Below, piece after piece: positions 10,150 through 22,079 of a stretch of DNA of 64,000 bases. The position numbers were made by a program, and so were the translations under genes. The notes under the pieces are model-generated. The model was not told the DNA's origin. It made no database searches and saw nothing but the letters and a program-made list of their open reading frames with translations. Within the stretch, counting starts at the first letter, position 1; each line of letters begins with the position of its first letter. Source of the DNA: Gnetum montanum (Eukaryota; Streptophyta; Gnetopsida; Gnetales; Gnetaceae); the NCBI GenBank assembly GCA_015680685.1, contig MNCI01010839.1, positions 922,530 through 986,529 on the forward strand. Reading direction: 5' to 3'.

Positions 10150-12110
10150 GCTATTTATTTAGTCATGGGTTGAGTGCATACACCCCAGACTCTTGTAGAT
10201 GTGAGATCACTAGGCAACATTCCTTAGGATGGTTGTATTGGCATATCTCGCATCCACTATCATTTTTTTGTGTCTAAATACACAACCTCTTTTGTGATGT
10301 CCATTTTTTCCATACCCTTGTTATGTGCATTTTCCACTTCTCTCTTCTTCTTTTTGTCACGATCACTACCATGCTCCCTAGACTCTACAATTTTAAGAAC
10401 AATTTTAGACCTACCATCTAGGGAGTCCCACATTTGGTCTACCTTTAATGATACTTCTGATGTTAACTTTTGGAAAGGTAAAGTTTTCCTATTCACCATC
10501 TCTTCGAGTGGTGACTCTTCTTCCTCCTCACAAAATCTCACTCCTTTTTTTGGAGGGAAGGATCTCGGTTGTATTCCTCTACACTTTCTCTCTTTCATAG
10601 CTCACCTTCTTCTTTGGAAACTTTCTCTAGTAGTCTATGAATTTGATGAGACCTAAGCTATAATAACCTTCCTTGGGCATATGTCCCAAGGGTTCTTCTT
10701 GTTTCATGCCTAAGTACATCCACGAGATGGCGTAGTTGATCTCCCTATGAATAACCATGGCCAGGGTAATGATGTAACAGTGCAAAATAAGGGCCCATGG
10801 TAGCATCCAAAGGTTCATGATTTCCTTACTTCCATCCTTGGATTTTCTTCCATAGGTTAGACACTCGGAAGTACCTTTGGTACTTATCATTGAACAGTTC
10901 TAACATTGTACTCCACCTCCGAATGGATTCCAGTTCTAAGGACCGGTACCAACTTTCAGCTTTTTTCACTGGTGTCCTTGGGAACAACTTCAGTTTTTTC
11001 CATTCATTTTCTATGTTTTGCAAGGCACATGCATCGTGGAATTCTTGTAAATGATTTTGAGAATCAGCATTGTATCCCCATTCAAATCATGAGATGTTTT
11101 TCATGTCTAACCTCTTGATCCTACTATCGTTTTGGTACCTTGTTGGAACTCTTACGGCCTCCATTATATCTAGCATGCTTCTAGTTGCGAGTAGGGGTTC
11201 TTTGTGATCGTCTCATTCATAACATATATGGTGTCTATGTGGTTCCCTACTCTCCCTTCTTCTATGCCTTGATTCTATAAAGTGCCCTCATCCTTGTTCT
11301 CGACTGTCTCATCGATGACTTTCACGTCATTTCCCCTTATCCTCATGATTGGTTTCCCTATGATTACATCTAGAAACTGAAGGAGAGGGTGAAGATGATG
11401 ATGAACGTGAAGAAGAAGGAGAACCATTGCCATGATAGTGTTTTCTACCTTCTCTTTGGTGGTCTTGGCCTTGATCATGATCATGATCAAAACATCCATC
11501 CTTATCATGTGTTCATGTTCCTTCGTTGAACACTTCGTGTTCATGAGTATCAGAACTAGGATTGTGAATAGTGGAGTGGAGGTTCTAATACACTACCCCC
11601 TGACCAATGTTAGGAGGAGGAACATCATTTCATGGGGAACTTATTGAAGTAGGTTCACCATCCTCAATTTTTCTCAAAATGTGTAGAGCATCATGGCGGC
11701 CATTTATCCTTCAAAGATGTATAGTATCTCGCATGTCGCAAGTCCCTTTGACAATGTGCTTCTATGAGATAATAGTCTCTTGAGTCATGATTACATGCAA
11801 CATATTCTGCATATAAAAGCAGCATGCCTATTCATGTGAGAGCATGAAGGAGCATGTTGGGAACTAATCGGTCTGGAGGCAACACCATGTTACCCTCCAA
11901 GTCTCTCCAACATAGCTGTTCATCTTGGTGGAGAATAAAGGTGAAATCGGGTACATACTCATTGGGATGAGTATATGCCACACAAAACTGTTGAGGAACT
12001 GGTAGATCCTGGTTATGTGTATTATGTTGCCGACTGCCTCTTGTGTTAGTCCTAGGTGGTGAAGTGCTCTTATGCAAAGAAGAAGACATCTTGTCTTGTT
12101 TGGTGTGCAA
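10150..12110 (-). pseudogene. gag relic of A1
   Basis: This is the capsid-like structural protein that packages element RNA. The start is the ATG at 12110, where minus-strand similarity with A2 begins (MSSSLHKSTSPPR, then FTFILHQDEQLCWRDLEGN). A Ser/His-rich low-complexity segment follows (about 11540-11280). The Gag core is at 11023-10826 (LFPRTPVKKAESWYRSLELE, then RRWSTMLELFNDKYQ). A Lys/Glu-rich helix follows (10598-10260), then a short zinc-knuckle-like motif GCEICQYNHPKEC near 10250-10210, with spacing Cx2Cx3Hx3C instead of the usual Cx2Cx4Hx4C. Stops and shifts inactivate it. Confidence 0.8.
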
Positions 12111-12214
12111 TGTACTATTATCTCATCTTTCTTTGATTAACCCTAAGGGTTCATTCTAATGTTCCAATGATATGAATGATTTCCTATGTTCTATGCAACG
12201 GACAAACAACTAAG

Positions 12215-12233
12215 TCCCTGGCAAACAATGTCA
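12215..12233 (-). promoter_or_regulatory. primer-binding site of A1 (tRNA-Asp type, decayed)
   Basis: After the 5' LTR end and one spacer base, the minus strand reads TGACATTGTTTGCCAGGGA. The site complementary to plant tRNA-Asp is TGGCGCCGTTGCCGGGGA. Apart from one extra T, all differences are C-to-T or G-to-A transitions. Athila elements commonly use this primer. Confidence 0.7.
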
Positions 12234-12234
12234 A

Positions 12235-13054
12235 TGATGAGCAGTGAGGTACCCCTACACTCAACCATATGAATACGAGTGTTTCACGCACGATCTGGTT
12301 GAACTCCAAGGACCAAGTGGTTATGGGCCGTAATGGAACACTCAGGGTTAATCAATCATTGTCTTCCCAAACTTACTTGTATTGTCATGGTTGTATGGTT
12401 AAGTAAGCTTGAGCTATATGATTTTATAGCTTTTGTATTTTTATGTCTTCTGCTAATAAAGGAGAGGAAGAGAGAACTAGGTGGCTAACTTACATTAAAT
12501 ATTCATTAACTAGTTTCTAAATGTTCCTAACACCAGTATCCATTCCCACTTGCTGCACACATTTTGAACGAGTGCAACGCTGCTGGGATTACCAAACACT
12601 AATCGTTATTGGGTTACCAAGCGCTACACACATGCTTGAAGCAGTCGTACTAAGTGTATTTAACTAAGGGGGTTGAAGGTTGAGAAAGATATTAATTAAC
12701 TAGGAAAATTTTTAAAAACCATTACTTACTAATTAGCTTAATATGTATGCTGCAAGGTTTATCATAAAGTTTGTATTTATTGTTGTACATAAAATTGTGC
12801 TCAGGTACAAATTGCTCGAATAAAGATCTGTTCACTCTATCACTCCTATTGCAGGCACACAAAAATAATTGTAACTTTGGAATGAAAAAATGGCAAGAGT
12901 CTGGCTAAGGGTCTAAATCTAACTCTCCTAGAACCAAGGGCATCGCCTCTTATTTATAGAAGATGAGGCAAGACGCGATATCACATATGCGATATTGCAT
13001 GGTGGTTGTGATATCGTGTATGCGATATCACGTATGCTATATTGCAGTTCATCA
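12235..13054 (-). repeat. 5' LTR of A1
   Basis: The LTR is 820 bp, TGATGA to TCATCA, and is the promoter-bearing copy for minus-strand transcription. The U3 start (13054 downward) holds several GATATC and related words in palindromic context (12970-13045). A TATAAATA box follows on the minus strand (12951-12958). The TSD ATAAT follows at 13055-13059. Confidence 0.9.
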
Positions 13055-13059
13055 ATAAT
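13055..13059. repeat. right target-site duplication of A1 (ATAAT)
   Basis: Exact match to 3347-3351, directly after the TCATCA end of A1. Confidence 0.9.
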
Positions 13060-13620
13060 CATCATTGTTCCTCATTGTACAATCTTTTGTCTGTTGTATT
13101 TGGTCAAAGTGAGTTGTACCTCAAAGTACAAGGATCAACAAACTTAGTTGCATTGTTTCCTTGTAATTGTTAGTCTTTTTTGTTTTCCTATGGGGTTGAT
13201 GTGCTTCTTATGAGAAGGAATCTTACTTGAGCTTTTTAGGATCCTATAGGACTAAGTGTTGGTGTAGTTCCACAACACTTCAAAGAGGAGGTTAAGTTGT
13301 AAAGGCTATGGGATCTTGGAAACCACATTCTAAGCTTGTGGAACCCTTGTGGAGTTGAGTGGATTTGTAGTGTTAAATCACTTCAAAGTAGAACTTAGAG
13401 CTTGCAGAGGATGTGGTACCCTTCAAATCATATTTGAGAGTAATAAAGTTTGAAGGTGTTCTTGAGAACTACCCTCTAGGTGTGGACTTCCCAAGTTGGG
13501 GAGCCATGTTAAATTTAGTATGTGTGTTTGTCTCAAATGAATTTTTATCTTAGGAAACTTATTCATTCCACCCTTCCCCCCCATCCATATAAGTTCAATG
13601 TTCCTCACAAGGCTTGTATG
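13060..13620 (+). other. LTR-like DNA continuing from 3346 across A1
   Basis: With A1 removed, this joins bases 1-3346. It has the composition of a retroelement LTR/leader (TTGTACAATC, repeated short TGTGG and TTGAAG words) and no coding frame. It meets a copia RT relic at about 13620 without gag or INT between, so a deletion or a second element boundary lies here. I could not define the ends. Confidence 0.4.
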
Positions 13621-14417
13621 TTTGAGCCTAATATTTATTTTAAACATGTTGTTACTCATGTAATCATGATTTTCCTCTATGTTGGTGATGTAGTATTTCT
13701 ATTAAGCTCTAAAAAATTAATTTTAGACTTTGGAAAAGACATGAAAAATGAATTTGAGATGAAGAACCTTAAAGTCCTAAAATATTTTCTAGAGATTCAA
13801 GTAGGCTAAGATAAAGGATGTATCAAGATGCATCAATGTAAGTTTACTAATGCCATAGTTGAAAAATATGGTTTGAAGAATACAAGGGTTGCATTTCCTT
13901 CTCTTCCTCTACATTGTGAAATTGAAAGAAAAGAAGATAGTCAATTTCTTGAGGCCTCTTTTTATAGGGTCATGATTGGATCCTTATGATATATTTTTTA
14001 CTCAAGGCCTAATCTAGAGTTTACAACCTCCTACTCATCAAAATTCATGTAGGATCTAAGGAAAGTACACATGAATACCTTGAAGCATGTGCTAAGATAT
14101 TTCAAGGCTACCCTTGACTACTCCATAAATCTTGTAAAATGTGATGGTAAATTCCATGCATATAGTAATGGTTATTGGGAAGGAGGTAAAAAATAAAGAA
14201 AATATAGAATTTGTAGCATAATCTTTCAATGGGACCAATTACATTTATTGGAAAAGCAAAAAATAATATTTAGTAGCACTTTCAACATGTGAAGTATAAT
14301 ACATGGCTATGGATACATAATTTGGATAAAGAATTCATGACTTAATTGGGCTTTCATATCACCTTACTCATTGAGATCTACATTGAAAACATACCATCAT
14401 TTCCAAGGAGAATGCCA
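13621..14417 (+). pseudogene. Ty1/copia RT and RNase H relic, interrupted by E
   Basis: Plus-strand reading starts in EPNIYFKHV, then IMIFLYVGDVVFL with the catalytic YVDD changed to YVGD at 13678-13689. FEMKNLKVLKYFLEIQVG and the RT thumb follow, then an RNase H segment with KFHAYSNGYWEGG (about 14150-14190) in place of the first Asp motif. The frame is broken by TAG/TAA/TGA stops and shifts. At 14417 it stops abruptly at the start of element E and resumes at 39307. Gene order and motifs are those of plant copia elements. It is inactive: YVGD lacks the first of the two catalytic Asp residues. Confidence 0.82.
14413..14417. repeat. possible left TSD of E (TGCCA)
   Basis: TGCCA precedes the TGTAACACCC terminus, and TTTCA (39307-39311) follows the other end. 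Only three of five bases agree, so this is a weak TSD. Removing E together with one copy keeps the copia frame open across the join, which supports it. Confidence 0.35.
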
Positions 14418-17400
14418 TGTAACACCCCATTTTTCTAACCCATAGTTTATGATTAAGCATCTCTTGTTAATTTTTGTCTTGACTTATGTCTTTTACTAAC
14501 TTGTGAATATTCTTGTGGAATTGATATCATAATCTTTCTATCATTTTATTTATGCTTAATTATTTTCCTAAAATAGTTAATTAATCTTTCATTAAAGCCT
14601 ATCTTTTTATAAACTATAAATTCTTTTATAAATATTTTTCTTTAAATTCTCACTATTGGAAACATCTTGTATCTTTTTATAAAATAAGACTTTATTTAGC
14701 TTTTGAATTTATGTTTGAAAATTAGAGATGTCTTGATGTTTTCTTACTAAAAATAGGTTGATAGGATGGTGAAATATGCTGTGAATTTGTAGTTAAATCT
14801 TTTTGGAAAAATGTTATCTTTTTATAAAATTTGATCAAGATTTATTATATTCTTGTTCAAATGGATGTGAATTATCTATTATGCACTAGACTTATATCTA
14901 GCTTTTTCTAATTGTTATGAAATTTATCTACTTGATATGCTATTGCTAAGTGATGTTTCTACATTGGATTGATAAACCTAGAACTTGTGTATTAAGCCAA
15001 GGTTTATGTTACATACATTCTTTATTTATTCTTATTAGAAAATATCTTTCATTGATGATATGATTTAGTCTTGGTGATTTCAACAAATCTAACTTTGTGT
15101 GTTGGAGGCATTCCAAATTATAAAGATAGAGAAAATAGTCTAGGATTTGTCTTCTTATTAAAATTTCAATGTATTAATTATTGCCTCATGATTATTATCT
15201 TTGACCTCTTTATCTCTAAAACCCTTAGTAATTACTATTCTATTTTTGGTTTTTTTAACCTCATTCCGCCTAAATAAGATGTCTTAAATGCTAGATAGAT
15301 GTCTTTCCTAAGTGTTGGGAGTTACAAAAAGGACATTTTTCTATTTGACAAGACATTTCTATGATAAAAAGATGTATTTCTTATTTTTTAGATGTCTTGT
15401 CTACTAGAATATGTCTAGAAAAATATGTCTTTCTATAGGAAAATATGTTTTTTATTACAACCTAAAACTTTGTATAGGTTTAATTATTTAATTTAGTGTA
15501 CATAATTAATTATTTAATGATGTTAGATATGTTTTAATACATTAGTTCTAATTTTTTATTGACTAAATAATTGGATTATATTATGGTAGTTACTACTATT
15601 GTCAATTTTTTCCTACATAATTGAATACAATCTACTTGTTAGAGTATTTTGTTAAACTTTTTCATCTTTGCTTTTACTACTATTGGAGATTAGTCATTGA
15701 TCTTGTTTATATGTTATGATTAAATGTTGAAATCCAATTACCCTTGGAAGTTTTCCTTTTTATCATTTATCATGTCATTACAAATATTTTATTATTCATA
15801 TTTTATTTTTTATGCACACTCAATTATGCATACTTTATTTTGTATTATGTAAATTTAGTTATGTATCTTTTATTCATATTATGCACATGTGATTATATTA
15901 TACCTTGTTCATGGAGCATTTTGGAAAATAATCCTATTAAGACCATATCCCTTATCACTTTTTATTATTAAAATAAACTTATAAGATCCTTGGTCCATTG
16001 GAATTCAATTTACGATTCTCAAGATATCGTAAATTTAATCTAATTTTAATTTACTAAAAATTCTATCAAAGTTTTAACATTTGAACTATAGGGCTATTAT
16101 GACTAATGCTCAAGTATGTTTTTGACATATGGTTGAGTAGTGTACTTGATAAGGGTTTCATAGATTCAAATGAAATTTGATTTCAAGTTCATATGTGATG
16201 GTTATGTGTCTTTGAAAACTAAGGGTATTAGTCACAAGGGAAAAAAAACTTATAAGATGTTTATAAAAATAAAAATATAATTAAGAATAAAAATGAGGAA
16301 AAGGTAAGTCGATTGCATCATGTATAAAAGGAACCAATTTAAATAAAGTATATCTATATGTTTTATATACATCATATGTATATGTAATATATACATCAAA
16401 CATGTTATATTTTCTCACCACCTTTATCTTCCCTATGTATCAAGAATTTTCTAGTTTTGAAAAAGAAAACCTTTCTCACATAGTTTCTTTGTTTCTACGC
16501 TAATTTCAATATAGTTTCTTCTTTTCTAAGCTTTTTTCTTACATTTGTAAAGATGAATCACACCTGTGTATCACACTACATGTGATTCCTCTACTTATAA
16601 ATTAGTTTTGTTCTTTGGTATATTTCATTTCAGTCTATGGAAGGTTTCTAATGTAGTGGTTTAATATGAAGTGAAAATATATTCTAGGATTTTTTGTATA
16701 GAAAAGAAATCCAATGACAAGATTTTGGAAAGACCTACAATACTATAGGAAAGTTTATTTTATGTTTCTTTTTTTCTAGTTATGTTTCTTCCTCTTTGCT
16801 TCGAGTTTTTTAATATTCTTTTACAATTTTAATTATTATGCCAAGACTCTATCAAGTTTTTGTCAATTTAAGCTTTTTTTATATAGAAATTTGTATTATA
16901 ATGTTTTTTTAGATCATTTTCTATTTTTTGACAAATTTTTGAATTATGTAAAAGGATTTTCCAAACTTAATTCTCCAATATTTTATGATTATTTTGGATT
17001 AGCCTTGATATAAGTGAAATTTTGCAAGAATTTTTGTGGAACTTTGTCTATTATGAAGTTTTCTCTATTTTGGAAAAATTTTGGAGTTTTGGAATATAAT
17101 AATGATATATATGTAATTAATTTTGCTTAGTTGATAGTAGGAGCTATGAATCTTTAGGATGCTCCTATTTGCATGTAGTAAGTGTTTCTTAGTGAGACCC
17201 ACCTCATAGGAACAAGGGTTTTGAATGAATTTGCTATATTTGATTTAAATTTGTAAGTTCATGTGAGGCTAGGAATCTAGTGGTGTGGATTGAGGCATAG
17301 TCAAGACCTATTCATCTAATGATATATGTACCTCAGTCATTGAAAATTATTATAGTGAGGATATTGCCAAGACCCAACCATGAGTAGCTTATTTTGGATC

Positions 17401-17480
17401 ACAAAGATAATTTGATGATAGTAGTGAGGTTATTCCAAGACTTATCAATATATCTCTTTAACAATGAAGGTACCCAAGAG
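14418..17480. other. left part of E, noncoding
   Basis: This is AT-rich DNA with no gene. Degenerate AGATGTCTT/AAGACATTT words cluster at about 15275-15430. TA-rich runs lie at 16360-16410. The last 90 bp before D (from about 17400, AATTTGATGATAGTAGTGAG...CCAAGAGCTAGC) recur on the other side of D at about 36183-36265, showing a short duplication within E at the insertion point. Confidence 0.5.
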
Positions 17481-17485
17481 CTAGC
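17481..17485. repeat. left target-site duplication of D (CTAGC)
   Basis: CTAGC precedes the left LTR of D and is repeated exactly at 36106-36110. Confidence 0.88.
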
Positions 17486-19213
17486 TATAGTGATCGAAAA
17501 TGTTGGCAGTTGGAAAACACCGAGAGGTCGTTGGTCATTAACAATCTTAACCCCGTATCTGCGTGAGGGCCGTGCTAGATAAAATGGAAATGGGGTGCCC
17601 TGAACAGTCTGGTCAATCAGACAGGGACTTAGTCGGTGTTAATATAACCTTTCGTAAATGGATAATTTGAAAATGAGACCTCTAGAATAAAATGATAACT
17701 TTAAATGCAAGAGGGATAGAAAATAATGTAAAAATGCAATGATAAGCAAGAAAAACAAAGTAAAACGTAGTTAGGAAAATGCACCGCTTCAAGATTATGA
17801 CTTCACTCCATCAAGGTGGATACAATTTTTTGCACAATGCTGGGAGGCGCAGAGATCCCAAAGGTAACCAAGACGTCTAGAGCAAGACAATTGTATGCTT
17901 GAACGTGGACTCGAGACTCAACAATGCAAAATTCTATGAGGATAGCAGGAAGGGCAGAGCAGAATGCCAAATGAGAATGCCAACTATTTGCAGTGTCAAA
18001 TAAGATTTTTACAATGCTCAGGAATACAATGCCAACTTTTGCTTGCTAGCCAGCCAATTCTCCAACCAGCAGACTTGTCACCCACTTGCTTTCTTGTTTC
18101 CCACTTACTCCTATTGAGCGTTGCTCATTGGGGTATTTATAGGGCCAAGGGCATGCAAAAGGTGTAGTTTAGATGCCACATATCCTAGGCCCGCGTTGAC
18201 TTGTCTGTGCTACATGGGCGTGCATGAACGTTGTAATTACAAGCCTACCATGCCGTAATTGCATCATCAGAGTTTGGAGATGTGTGCCAACAGTGCAATT
18301 AGGTGAAGTGCATTGATGTGGGATAACTACTTGCTACACTACGCCATGCTTTGTAGCATATCATGTTGGCATAGCGTGGCATCTTTTTACGCTGTGCTAC
18401 ATAGCGTAGCCACCAGTTCAATGCACAAACTTGCATTGCGTCCTGCTACATGTGCTGGAAGCCTTTGAAGCACGTTGAATGTTTATTGCATATTCGCTAT
18501 GCTATGCTACACAATGTAGCATAGCATAGCGTAGCAGATGACCTTAGTCACAAAAATGTTGCCAATCTACACATTTTTCCTTTTGCACTACAAAACTTGT
18601 GAACTTGCTAATCCCGCCTTTTGAGATGCCTTTCCTTGCTCTAGTAGAGTTGCTATGTTGTGCTACGCTATGTAGCATAGTGTAGCGTGGCAACCGACAT
18701 GGCCTAATTTTTGCTAAGTTTGCTATTTTTTGGTGAAGGAGCCATTTCTGAAGAGCTTGGAGTCAAGCAAAGAAACTATTTTCGAAGGCTAGGGATGCTA
18801 ACTTAGTGCAATTGAAAATCACTAAGTAAGCTGAGACTTCCTGTCTTGCTCTCACTACGTTGTGCTGCATTGCGTTGCGTAGCATAGCGTAGCATCCTAT
18901 CTTGCAACAATTTGTATTTGACTATTTAAACAACTATCTCTCAAAGCCTGCTACACTGTATAGCATCACATAGTGTAGCAAGCTCCTTAACTTAGAAAAC
19001 TTGCCAAACTGTTTTGCGTGTTTTGAGCACCGTTGGCAACTCTCCGCATCACTTCTGTGTAAGCTGTTAGCTGGATGAATTACCCAGCTAAAAAATTTGC
19101 CAAACTGCATAGCCTAAGGCCCAGAACATCCATCTCCTAATGATCTACCATGACATTTCCTGAATTGTGATAGCCTAGTGAAACAAGAATGCATTAAAAT
19201 TTGGGGTGTTTCA
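17486..19213 (-). repeat. 3' LTR of D
   Basis: Aligned by eye with 34338-36105 over its length. The outer end GGGGTGTTTCA and the start (TATAGTGATCG here, TGTAGCAACCG in the partner) differ mainly by transitions. A TATAAATA box on the minus strand lies at 18134-18141. The LTR is rich in hairpin words built from GCTACGCTA and TAGCGTAGC (about 18310-18420, 18496-18530, 18650-18695, 18845-18985). Confidence 0.88.
18496..18530. repeat. perfect 16-bp inverted repeat (hairpin) in D LTR
   Basis: Arms GCTATGCTATGCTACA (18496-18511) and TGTAGCATAGCATAGC (18515-18530) are exact reverse complements separated by 3 bp. It is the best-preserved of a set of related palindromic words in both D LTRs. Confidence 0.9.
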
Positions 19214-19215
19214 TT

Positions 19216-19226
19216 GGCCCCTCTTT
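19216..19226 (-). promoter_or_regulatory. polypurine tract of D
   Basis: The minus strand reads AAAGAGGGGCC, then AA, then the LTR start TGAAACACCCC. Position and purine content fit the plus-strand primer. Confidence 0.75.
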
Positions 19227-20572
19227 GTCGACATTTGGAGGATGGGCTTGAGAGACATTGACAAAGAATACGAAACACCACAGAAGACATAATGCTAACA
19301 TTGTTGCTTGGTGATCATCAAGAGGTCGCTTAGCTATGCTTGAGAGTGTTGCATTGGTTTTTTCGGGGGGGGGGGGGGGAAGGTCAAAGCAGGGAGGAAG
19401 GAGGTTCAGGAAAAGGATAAAGATGAGGCTTAGCAAAGTCCCTTTTCGGAGTGCTCATGAGGGAGTTGTTCATGTTTTCATCTTTACTTTTACTAACCTT
19501 TGACCTCTTGTCGAAACTCTTGGAGAGGGTGATTGCAAAATAGCTTACGTGCCATTGATTTTAGGTGCGTGAGCTTTCGCTCTCTTATGCTTTTGTCTTT
19601 TTCTATTTTGCTATTTTCATTTGTGAATAACCTTTCTGTAGGACAAGCATTTATTTCCCTGGATGAGTTGTGTTACATCTGCATGGGGGCTTTAACCTGC
19701 CTACAGGTGCTTCCCATGTGGCAAGCTATGTTACGCACATCATGGACTTTGCAATTGAGCAAACAGGAGGGCTTAATAGATGTTGGGAAAAGCTTGTAAA
19801 AGAGGGGCCCGAGAAGGAATTGCATGTGTGAGAAGCAAGGTAAAGGAAAAGGGTGTAGATGGTAGGACAGGATGTGCACTCTAAGGTAGCCAAAACAACC
19901 ACTTCGCAACACTGTGGCATTTACTACCATGGCGAGACGCACCTTCGACCACACCTTGCAAACAAGACAGAGAGAAAACTAGAAGAAACAACCACGATGC
20001 AAAATGAGGGCAAAGGTCTTGCTTGCTGCAGACACTATTGAAGCTCTTGGATACCTTTGCTGGTGCATGGTGTCCAAAGTAGGAAGGCCAATAGTGGCCT
20101 TGGTAGCATCAGCATGGAGGAGCTGGCATTGAAGGGGCAAGGAGTCACCATGAGTGCGGATGCTCTAGAATCCCTGCCAAAGGCATGCATCCTCAGTTCA
20201 ACTATGGGATCAGCTACCACATAGCTAAATGTCACTTGAGCTCAGACGCTGGTAGGGAGCTAGAGGGTAACAATATTATGGCTGGGCCACAATACTACTA
20301 GAACTCGAGCAGCATGCACTGACCAAGGAACTACCATCAGGGCAATGGGCCATGATGACGGTAGATTCAGGGGGTCAGTGAGACATCATATGACATCTTT
20401 GGTGGATCAGTAAGATGCTAGGAGTGGTGGCACTACATATGATCCAGATCGTGTTCTCATTGTGTCATGAACTGCATTCTGGGACTACAACGTCCCACCC
20501 CACTTCAGCACTATGCATGCTCTCTTGATGTGTATTTGGTGCAGATGCATGTTGGGGATGTGTCACGAACCC
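19227..20572 (-). other. noncoding 3' region of D
   Basis: Between the PPT and the repeat array I see no conserved protein. A G homopolymer of about 14 lies at 19366-19379. Short frames exist on both strands but show no motif. A remnant of an extra ORF cannot be excluded. Confidence 0.4.
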
Positions 20573-20785
20573 AGTTTAAGGTCCTGGTAGACCATGTGCT
20601 GGTTTAAGGTCCCAGTGGACCATTGTGCTGGTTTAAGGTCCTAGCAGACCTCTGTGCTACTTTAAGATCCCAGCAAACCGTATGTGCCATTTTGACATCA
20701 TATCGGATGAGTTGTGCTAGTTTAATGTCATAGTGGATGATTGCCAACTTTGCTAGTTTTACATCATAGTGGATGATGCTTGCCG
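20573..20785. repeat. hairpin-unit array 1 in D
   Basis: About six units of 30-37 bp share the core TGCTGGTTTAAGGTCC...GGACC. Each unit carries a small inverted repeat (GGTCC / GGACC), decaying toward the right. The array lies just after the INT 3' end and is related to arrays 2 and 3. Confidence 0.75.
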
Positions 20786-20795
20786 TGTTCATGCT

Positions 20796-21900
20796 TCATA
20801 TGTAGTATGGATTGAGGTACGAGTGATTCACCAGGTTTTCAAACTCATTATCGTCCATGTCCGCTAGCTTGAAGGCTCCATTCCCAAAGGCTTTGGTGAC
20901 CATGTATGGGCCTCCCCAGTTGGCTGAGAATTCGCTCACATGTTCACAGATGGCTTTGACGATGAGGTCTCCCTTCTGTATTGGCCGTTGATGTGGGTTT
21001 GCATGATTTTTTTGTTGTTGCTTGGTTTGGTAGTGCTCTATGCTGCTCAACATTTGTGCTTTCTCCTCCTCTATTGAATTGAGGTCGATAATTCTTGACT
21101 CATTGTTCTGGAATTCACTCACGACATCATATAGGATCATCCGAAGTGATGGTACCTACAACTCAAGAGGCAACATAGCTTTAGATCCATAAATGAGACT
21201 ATAAGGGATCTTACTCATCACGGTCCTGCATGTCATTTTGTAGGCCCATAGAACATAGAGGATTTGCTCGTGCCACCGCCTCTTGTTATTGTTAAGCATC
21301 GACTTCAGCAAGTTGATGATGGACTTATTTGTAGCCTCCACCTCCTCATTCACCTGCAGGTAATACAGGGAGGAGAATGATTGCCTAATGCCTAGATTGC
21401 TGCAGAAGGTTTGAGTTTCTGTACTACTAAACTATGGTCCATTGTTAGTTATAATAGTCATCGGAAGCCCAAACCTTGTCACGATGTTGCCCAGGATGAA
21501 GTGACAAATCTGCTGAGACATCATCTTCCTCAGGAGGATAGCTTCCACCCACTTAGTAAAATACTCAGTGGTGGTGATAATGAAGCTATTCCCTATGAAG
21601 GACTTAGGTGTGATAGGTCCTATGAGGTCTAGTCCCCATTGTTGGAAAGGCCACATGATCTGTGTTGGGTGTAGCTCCGTAGGTGAAACCTGTATGAGAT
21701 TTTTGTATCGCTGGCACGTTTCACACGTCTTGAATTTTGACAGACAGTCATACTCCATATGGGGCCAATAGTACCCTAGGCATCTAATTTTCACAACCAT
21801 ATTCCTAGGTGCTATGTGTTCACCACATAGTCCCTCATGTACTTCATTAATCACCTTTCGTGCCTACTCCTCACCCACACATGCCAGCAATATCCCATCA
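20796..21900 (-). pseudogene. integrase relic of D
   Basis: On the minus strand: zinc-binding N-terminus with HEGLCGEH and CETCQRYKN (about 21835-21700); catalytic core with WGLDLIGPI and FTKWVEA; second catalytic site reading TNNGP (about 21440), where TDNGP is expected, so a catalytic Asp is lost; Glu region NEEVEATNK (about 21350); and a C-terminal segment with KGDLIVKAI and NWGGPYMV (20796-21140). The integrase would insert the cDNA. It is inactive as read because of the Asp-to-Asn change and stops. Confidence 0.85.
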
Positions 21901-22079
21901 TAGGAACGTCTGCACAGGGCATCATTTTCCATGAGCATATATTAGCAGGCATGCTTGCAGATCACATCTCTCTGGGTAGATGTCAGTCCACTTGGGGGTT
22001 CGCCGTGTTGCAGGTAGGATTTAATGTTGGTGTACCACTCCTGGGTATCCGTAGCACTGATAGAGGCCACGTGTCCTAC

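Larger units (their letters stand above)
3352..13054 (-). mobile_element. element A1: Athila-like Ty3/gypsy LTR retrotransposon
   Basis: A1 is a 9.7-kb element with both LTRs and a 5-bp TSD (ATAAT). Its ends are TGATGA...TCATCA. It is transcribed right to left: 5' LTR 12235-13054, primer site 12215-12233, gag about 12110-10150, PR about 9480-8950, RT/RNase H about 8560-7271, INT about 7010-6092, a 2.1-kb noncoding 3' region, PPT and 3' LTR 3352-3932. RT-INT residues (FMDD, MVQEGIVLGHK, FGLCNAPATFQ) and a tRNA-Asp-type primer site fit the Athila lineage, although no env-like ORF is present. The gene set is defective through many stops. By eye the two LTRs differ at roughly one base in ten over their first 130 bp, so the insertion is old. 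It sits in copia-type LTR-like DNA. Confidence 0.9.

Noticed and set aside
19533-19799. Hydrophobic plus-strand frame in the D 3' region as a second antisense gene
   Set aside because: Overlaps another frame on the opposite strand, no motif, no introns or promoter seen.
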